Positions 6,333 to 9,357 of a DNA stretch of 9,357 bases are shown one piece after another. Position numbers and translations under genes: made by a program. Position 1 is the first letter of the stretch, and each line of letters opens with the position of its first letter. The notes beneath the pieces were generated by a model. The model saw only the letters and a list, made by a program, of their open reading frames with translations. It was not told the origin of the DNA and made no database searches. This stretch comes from Collinsella aerofaciens (GTDB taxonomy: Bacteria; Actinomycetota; Coriobacteriia; Coriobacteriales; Coriobacteriaceae): contig JAJWXI010000057.1 of assembly GCA_021641225.1 (NCBI GenBank), forward strand, positions 515 through 9,871, given 5' to 3'.

Positions 6333-6614
6333 TTAGGCTTCAGCAACCTTGTGGCCGAGCGCCTTCTCGTAACGGGCCTCGTCATAAGAGATGTCGCCGT
6401 CGACAATCTCGTCCATAGCCATCGAGATGGTATCGGCACCGGAAAGCCCGATGGTGATGTCATCGACATCCTGGACGGCAAGAACGCGGTTGTGCTGGCC
6501 ACGCAGCATGCTATTGATGTCGCAGGCGCGCTTGGAGGCAAGCGAAGCGAGCAGGAAGCGGTTGTGATCGGTCTTCTCCAGAAGATCGTCAATGCAAGGC
6601 TTTACAACGGACAC
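6333..6614 (-). CDS. rpoZ: DNA-directed RNA polymerase subunit omega
   Basis: Omega wraps the C-terminal tail of the beta-prime subunit and aids RNA polymerase assembly. The 93-residue product has the family's opening block (PCIDDLLEKTDHNRFLL, residues 6-22), the conserved KRA-type helix (SLASKRACDIN, 25-35) and the acidic helix ISMAMDEIVDGDISY (63-77). The GTG at 6612-6614 is chosen: AAAGGA at the end of gmk lies 10 bases upstream, and the next residues begin the omega fold at once. It is 5 bases downstream of gmk and abuts thiI, so it depends on the mihF promoter. The gmk-rpoZ pairing is widely conserved and supports the call, as omega is small and variable. Confidence 0.93.
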   Translation of the reverse strand: MSVVKPCIDDLLEKTDHNRFLLASLASKRACDINSMLRGQHNRVLAVQDVDDITIGLSGADTISMAMDEIVDGDISYDEARYEKALGHKVAEA

Positions 6615-6619
6615 GGACC

Positions 6620-7189
6620 TCAGATCCTTTCATGCATATCGAGAACGCGAACGAGCTCATCGGTCGCGCGGTCGAGATCGTCATTCACCACGACGTCGTC
6701 GTAGCGGTCGGCAAGGGCAAGCTCATCGGCGGCGTTTGCCATACGCAGCTCAATCGTCTCGGGCGTCTCGGTACCGCGACCGACTAGACGCTCGCGGAGC
6801 ACCTCAAGCGAAGGCGGCTTGATAAAGATCAGCACGGCCTCGGGGAAACGCTCCTTCACCTGCAGGGCGCCCTGGACATCGATCTCCAAAATCAGAGACG
6901 AGCCCGAGGCGAGCTTGGATGTGACCTCGCTCACCAACGTGCCGTAGCAGTTACCGTGGACCTCGGCCCACTCAACAAACTCACCGTTTGCCACGCGGCG
7001 GTCGAACTCCTCGCGCGTCAGAAAAAAGTAGTTGACGCCGTCGACCTCACCTTTGCGTGGTGCTCGCGTGGTAGCCGAAACCGTCAGACCCAGGTTCGAG
7101 CGGCGCTCGCGCACACGAGTGACGAGCGTACCCTTGCCTGCGCCTGACGGTCCAGAAATCACAAAGAGCTTGGAATCCTGAGCGCTCAC
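6620..7189 (-). CDS. gmk: Guanylate kinase
   Basis: Guanylate kinase phosphorylates GMP (and dGMP) to GDP using ATP, an essential step in purine nucleotide supply. The 189-residue product is of normal length. It has the P-loop GPSGAGKG (13-20), the GMP-binding segment SATTRAPRKGEVDGVNYFF (38-56), EIDVQGA (102-108) and the lid segment RLVGRGTE (134-141). The start is a GTG at 7187-7189 immediately after the mihF stop (TAAGTG). No strong Shine-Dalgarno is visible, so translation is probably coupled to mihF. The short distance from this start to the P-loop fits the family, and no ATG lies between. Confidence 0.97.
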   Translation of the reverse strand: MSAQDSKLFVISGPSGAGKGTLVTRVRERRSNLGLTVSATTRAPRKGEVDGVNYFFLTREEFDRRVANGEFVEWAEVHGNCYGTLVSEVTSKLASGSSLILEIDVQGALQVKERFPEAVLIFIKPPSLEVLRERLVGRGTETPETIELRMANAADELALADRYDDVVVNDDLDRATDELVRVLDMHERI

Positions 7190-7498
7190 TTATTTGGTCA
7201 GCTGCTCGAGGAGCTGCTCGCGCTGACGGACGCCGAGGCCCTGGACGCGACGAGTAGCGGAGATACCGAGCTCCTCCATGATCTTGGCGGCCTTGGCCTT
7301 GCCATAACCGGGGAGAGACTCGATGAGGGTGGAAACCTTCATGCGGGAAGCGATGGGGTCATCGGAGTTGAGCACGGACTCGAGGGACTTCTCGCCCTTC
7401 TTGATCTGCTCGCGAAGCTCAGCGCGGGCGTGACGTGCGGCAGCAGCCTTCTCAAGAGCCTGCTTGCGCTGCTCGTCGGTAAGCTGAGGGAGTGCCAT
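7190..7498 (-). CDS. mihF: Actinobacterial integration host factor (mIHF/sIHF type)
   Basis: This is a small nucleoid-associated, DNA-bending protein first described as mIHF in mycobacteria and sIHF in Streptomyces; it is unrelated to the two-subunit IHF of E. coli. The 102-residue product has a helical N-terminal arm rich in Ala, Lys and Glu (about 5-37). The conserved core follows: SLESVL (38-43), then a helix-two-turns-helix DNA-binding region (LIESLPGYGKAKAAKIMEEL, 58-77) and the tail TRRVQGLGVRQREQLL (82-97). The ATG at 7496-7498 is chosen because GGAGG (7504-7508) lies 5 bases upstream; the open frame reaches an ATG four codons earlier only by reading through this site. The mihF-gmk order is typical of Actinobacteria. 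The promoter is within a dyad at 7537-7575, which suggests regulation, possibly by itself. Confidence 0.93.
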   Translation of the reverse strand: MALPQLTDEQRKQALEKAAAARHARAELREQIKKGEKSLESVLNSDDPIASRMKVSTLIESLPGYGKAKAAKIMEELGISATRRVQGLGVRQREQLLEQLTK

Positions 7499-7536
7499 TC
7501 GTACCTCCAAATAGTTGGGTTATATCTGATTCAATA

Positions 7537-7575
7537 ATTGGCATTTTAGCACGTAGAACGTACAAAATGCCCAAT
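7537..7575 (-). promoter_or_regulatory. mihF promoter inside an inverted repeat
   Basis: The minus strand carries TGCTAAAAT (complement of 7543-7551), an extended -10 with 5 of 6 matches to TATAAT. The predicted start is near 7535, giving a leader of about 37 bases ending in GGAGG. The -10 lies in one arm of a dyad: 7537-7547 pairs with 7564-7575 (one bulge), with an inner ACGT/ACGT pair (7551-7554, 7558-7561). The other arm covers the -35 side. A repressor or nucleoid protein bound to the dyad would block the promoter. No good -35 is seen. Confidence 0.55.
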
Positions 7576-7634
7576 CGCGGCTCCATAGGTTAGACGATAC
7601 CCGCAAAAAGTGCAATATACTGCGCCCAAAGTTA

Positions 7635-7697
7635 AGCCCCTGACCTGCGATTCCACACAAAGGATGGGAAAGTTTACGCAGGCACAGGGGCTATTTT
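7635..7697. terminator. Large hairpin between pyrF and mihF, probable pyrF terminator
   Basis: AGCCCCTG (7635-7642) pairs with CAGGGGCT (7685-7692), and CCTGCG (7644-7649) with CGCAGG (7677-7682). The result is a 14-pair stem with a small internal loop and a 27-base apical loop. It lies 45 bases past the pyrF stop, so it probably ends the pyrD-pyrF transcript. On the minus strand the arm is followed only by TTAACTTT. On the plus strand it is followed by ATTTTG, so it may work in either direction or belong to a plus-strand RNA. The rest of the gap (7499-7737) holds only the mihF promoter region. Confidence 0.55.
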
Positions 7698-7737
7698 GTG
7701 CTAATGAGACCCAAAAGTGGTGACTTAGGGGAATCTT

Positions 7738-8454
7738 TTACGCGACGTTTTCGACCAGCTCGGCGACGATGGCGTCAAAGGCGGCAACCGGATCGTCGGC
7801 ACCGGTGATGGGACGGCCCACCACAATGTGGCTTGCGCCACGCTCGATAGCCTGGGAAGGCGTCGCCACGCGGGACTGGTCACCAAGGGCGGCACCCACC
7901 GGACGCACACCCGGAGTCACGATCAGGGCATCAGGACCCAGCAGCTCACGCATGTCGTGAGCCTCCATCGGTGAGCACACGATGCCATCGATGCCGTTGG
8001 CCTGAGCAAGCTTTGCCAAGCGGGCGGCCTCCTCGGCCACGGGCGACTCGACGCCGATCTCGCTCAAGGCATCCTGATTCATGCTCGTGAGCACGGTGAT
8101 GGCGACGAGCTTGGCGCGGTCCTCCCGCGCCTCCTCGGCACCCTCGCGGCAGGCAGCGAGCATAGCACCCGAGCCCAGGCCGTGGACCGAAAGCAGGTCG
8201 GCACCGGCAAGCGAGGCCGAGCGGGCAGCGCCGCGCACCTGATGCGGAATGTCATGGAACTTAAGGTCGAGGAAGACCTTAAAGCCAAGGTCCTTAAAGG
8301 TCTTGACGATCTGGGGACCCTCAGCGTAATAGAGCGTCATGCCGACCTTGAGCCAGGCGGCATGGCCCGAAAGCTCGTGGGCGAGCTCGAGCGCGCGCTC
8401 ACGGTCGCAGTCGAGGGCGACGATAACACGGTCGCGGGCATCATTCTCTAGCAT
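7738..8454 (-). CDS. pyrF: Orotidine 5'-phosphate decarboxylase
   Basis: PyrF decarboxylates OMP to UMP, the last step of de novo pyrimidine synthesis. The 238-residue TIM-barrel protein is of normal bacterial length. Its motifs, in order, are VALDC (12-16), KVG (36-38), the catalytic DLKFHDIP (63-70, with the Asp63-Lys65-Asp68 charge array), the VTPGVRP phosphate-side loop (179-185) and IVVGRPIT (210-217, with the phosphate-binding Arg214). All key residues seem present. The ATG at 8452-8454 overlaps the end of pyrD by 7 bases, which implies translational coupling. A large hairpin lies downstream. Confidence 0.98.
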   Translation of the reverse strand: MLENDARDRVIVALDCDRERALELAHELSGHAAWLKVGMTLYYAEGPQIVKTFKDLGFKVFLDLKFHDIPHQVRGAARSASLAGADLLSVHGLGSGAMLAACREGAEEAREDRAKLVAITVLTSMNQDALSEIGVESPVAEEAARLAKLAQANGIDGIVCSPMEAHDMRELLGPDALIVTPGVRPVGAALGDQSRVATPSQAIERGASHIVVGRPITGADDPVAAFDAIVAELVENVA

Positions 8455-9356
8455 TCGAAAGCACCCACCAGCTCGTTGATGTCCTTTACGCCCTGGGACT
8501 CGGCCCAGGCCTCGAGCTCATGCGCGATCTTAAGCGAAGCACACGGATCGACGAAGTTGGCCATGCCGACCGACACGCAGGTGGCGCCGGCCAGGATAAA
8601 CTCAGCCGCATCCTCGCCAGTCATGACACCGCCGACACCGTTGATGGGGATATCGACGGCCTGGGCAACCTCCCAGACCATGCGCACGGCGATGTGGTGG
8701 CACAGCGGGCCCGAAAGGCCGCCCTTGGGCTTGGCCACGCGGGACTTGCGGGTATGGACGTCGATGGCCATGCCCTGGATGGAGTTGATGACCGAAAGGC
8801 CGTCGGCGCCGGCAGCCTCGAGGGCCTTGGCAATCTCGGCAACGTTGACCGGCGCCATCTTCACGAACAGCGGCTTATCGGTCACCTTGCGGCAGGCAGC
8901 CATAACGGAAGAGGCGCCCTCGGGCGTGGAGCCCATGGCGGCACCGCCGGCGGCGATATTAGGGCAGCTCACGTTGATCTCGTAGCCGGCAGACCAGGGG
9001 CACAGCTCGACATACATCTCGAGTGCGCGGACAAACTCGTCAACGGAGTGACCGGCAACCTGACAGATGACCTGGCAGCCGTCCTTGGACAGCTGTTCGA
9101 GCCACGGACCGGACTCGCGGGCAAAGGCGGCCACGCCGGGGTTCTGAAGGCCCACGGAGTTGATCATGCCGCCGGGAATCTCGGCCATGCGAGGCGCGGG
9201 ATTGCCGGGCCAGGGCTCGGCAGCGCAGCCCTTGGTGGTGATGGCGCCCAACTGGGAGACATCGAAGAAGTTCTGGAACTGCCAACCGTAGCCAAAGGTA
9301 CCGGCTGCGGTGTTGATGGGGTTCTGCATCTTGACGCCGCCGAAATCGACGGCCAT
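8448..9356 (-). CDS. pyrD: Dihydroorotate dehydrogenase, class 1B catalytic subunit (reaches window edge)
   Basis: PyrD oxidises dihydroorotate to orotate with FMN; class 1B enzymes pass electrons to NAD+ through the iron-sulfur flavoprotein PyrK. The visible 302 residues include the TASGTFGYG-like block NTAAGTFGYG (15-24), TTKG (40-43), NSVGLQNPG (66-74) and NVSCPN with the catalytic cysteine of class 1 at 131. FVKMAP follows (164-169), then GGLSGP (212-217) and GVGGVMTGEDA (240-250). Cys at the active site rather than Ser, and the absence of an N-terminal membrane extension, separate it from class 2. The ATG at 9354-9356 is one base from the window end. It could be the true start, since homologs begin only a few residues before this point, but an upstream start cannot be excluded. 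pyrK would be expected just upstream, outside the window. The gene overlaps pyrF. Confidence 0.96.
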   Translation of the reverse strand: MAVDFGGVKMQNPINTAAGTFGYGWQFQNFFDVSQLGAITTKGCAAEPWPGNPAPRMAEIPGGMINSVGLQNPGVAAFARESGPWLEQLSKDGCQVICQVAGHSVDEFVRALEMYVELCPWSAGYEINVSCPNIAAGGAAMGSTPEGASSVMAACRKVTDKPLFVKMAPVNVAEIAKALEAAGADGLSVINSIQGMAIDVHTRKSRVAKPKGGLSGPLCHHIAVRMVWEVAQAVDIPINGVGGVMTGEDAAEFILAGATCVSVGMANFVDPCASLKIAHELEAWAESQGVKDINELVGAFEC

Positions 9357-9357
9357 G

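Noticed and set aside
7635..7692. Hairpin as a known riboswitch
   Set aside because: It lacks the conserved core sequences that I can recall for common classes and lies after pyrF and far before mihF. No ligand class could be supported.

Overview
The window is an ordinary housekeeping stretch of a GC-rich actinobacterial chromosome. Every recognisable gene lies on the minus strand, so transcription runs from high to low coordinates. An actinobacterial-type integration host factor (mIHF) sits directly upstream of gmk and rpoZ, and there is a comEA-comEC-holA-rpsT-lepA series. Together with the look of the proteins this suggests Coriobacteriia, probably Collinsella or a close relative. That placement is inference from protein character and gene order, not from a marker comparison.

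Read in the direction of transcription, from the right edge: pyrD (class 1B dihydroorotate dehydrogenase, reaching the window edge) overlaps pyrF (OMP decarboxylase) by 7 bases, giving two steps of pyrimidine synthesis. After a 239-base gap holding a large hairpin and a promoter inside a dyad comes mihF-gmk-rpoZ-thiI, a tightly packed operon with intergenic spacings of 0, 5 and 0 bases. Its products are a nucleoid DNA-binding protein, guanylate kinase, the RNA polymerase omega subunit and the tRNA 4-thiouridine synthetase. A terminator-like hairpin follows thiI. A 213-base gap rich in inverted repeats leads into comEA-comEC, the DNA receptor and membrane channel of the competence machinery, which overlap by 4 bases. 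Next is holA (DNA polymerase III delta) with a possible promoter of its own, then rpsT (ribosomal protein S20) with a promoter, a leader hairpin and a strong intrinsic terminator, and finally the first 97 codons of lepA (elongation factor 4).

No tRNA, rRNA, CRISPR array, insertion sequence or prophage was seen, and I found no novel multigene system. The most unusual item is at the left edge. Bases 1-53 form a perfect fold-back palindrome in which lepA is read first in sense and then in antisense, which looks like an assembly or library artefact that truncates lepA. Beyond that, the points worth a second look are regulatory: a dyad overlapping the mihF promoter, stacked dyads upstream of comEA, a terminator-like hairpin in the rpsT leader, a possibly leaderless lepA mRNA, and a possible small RNA on the plus strand between pyrF and mihF.
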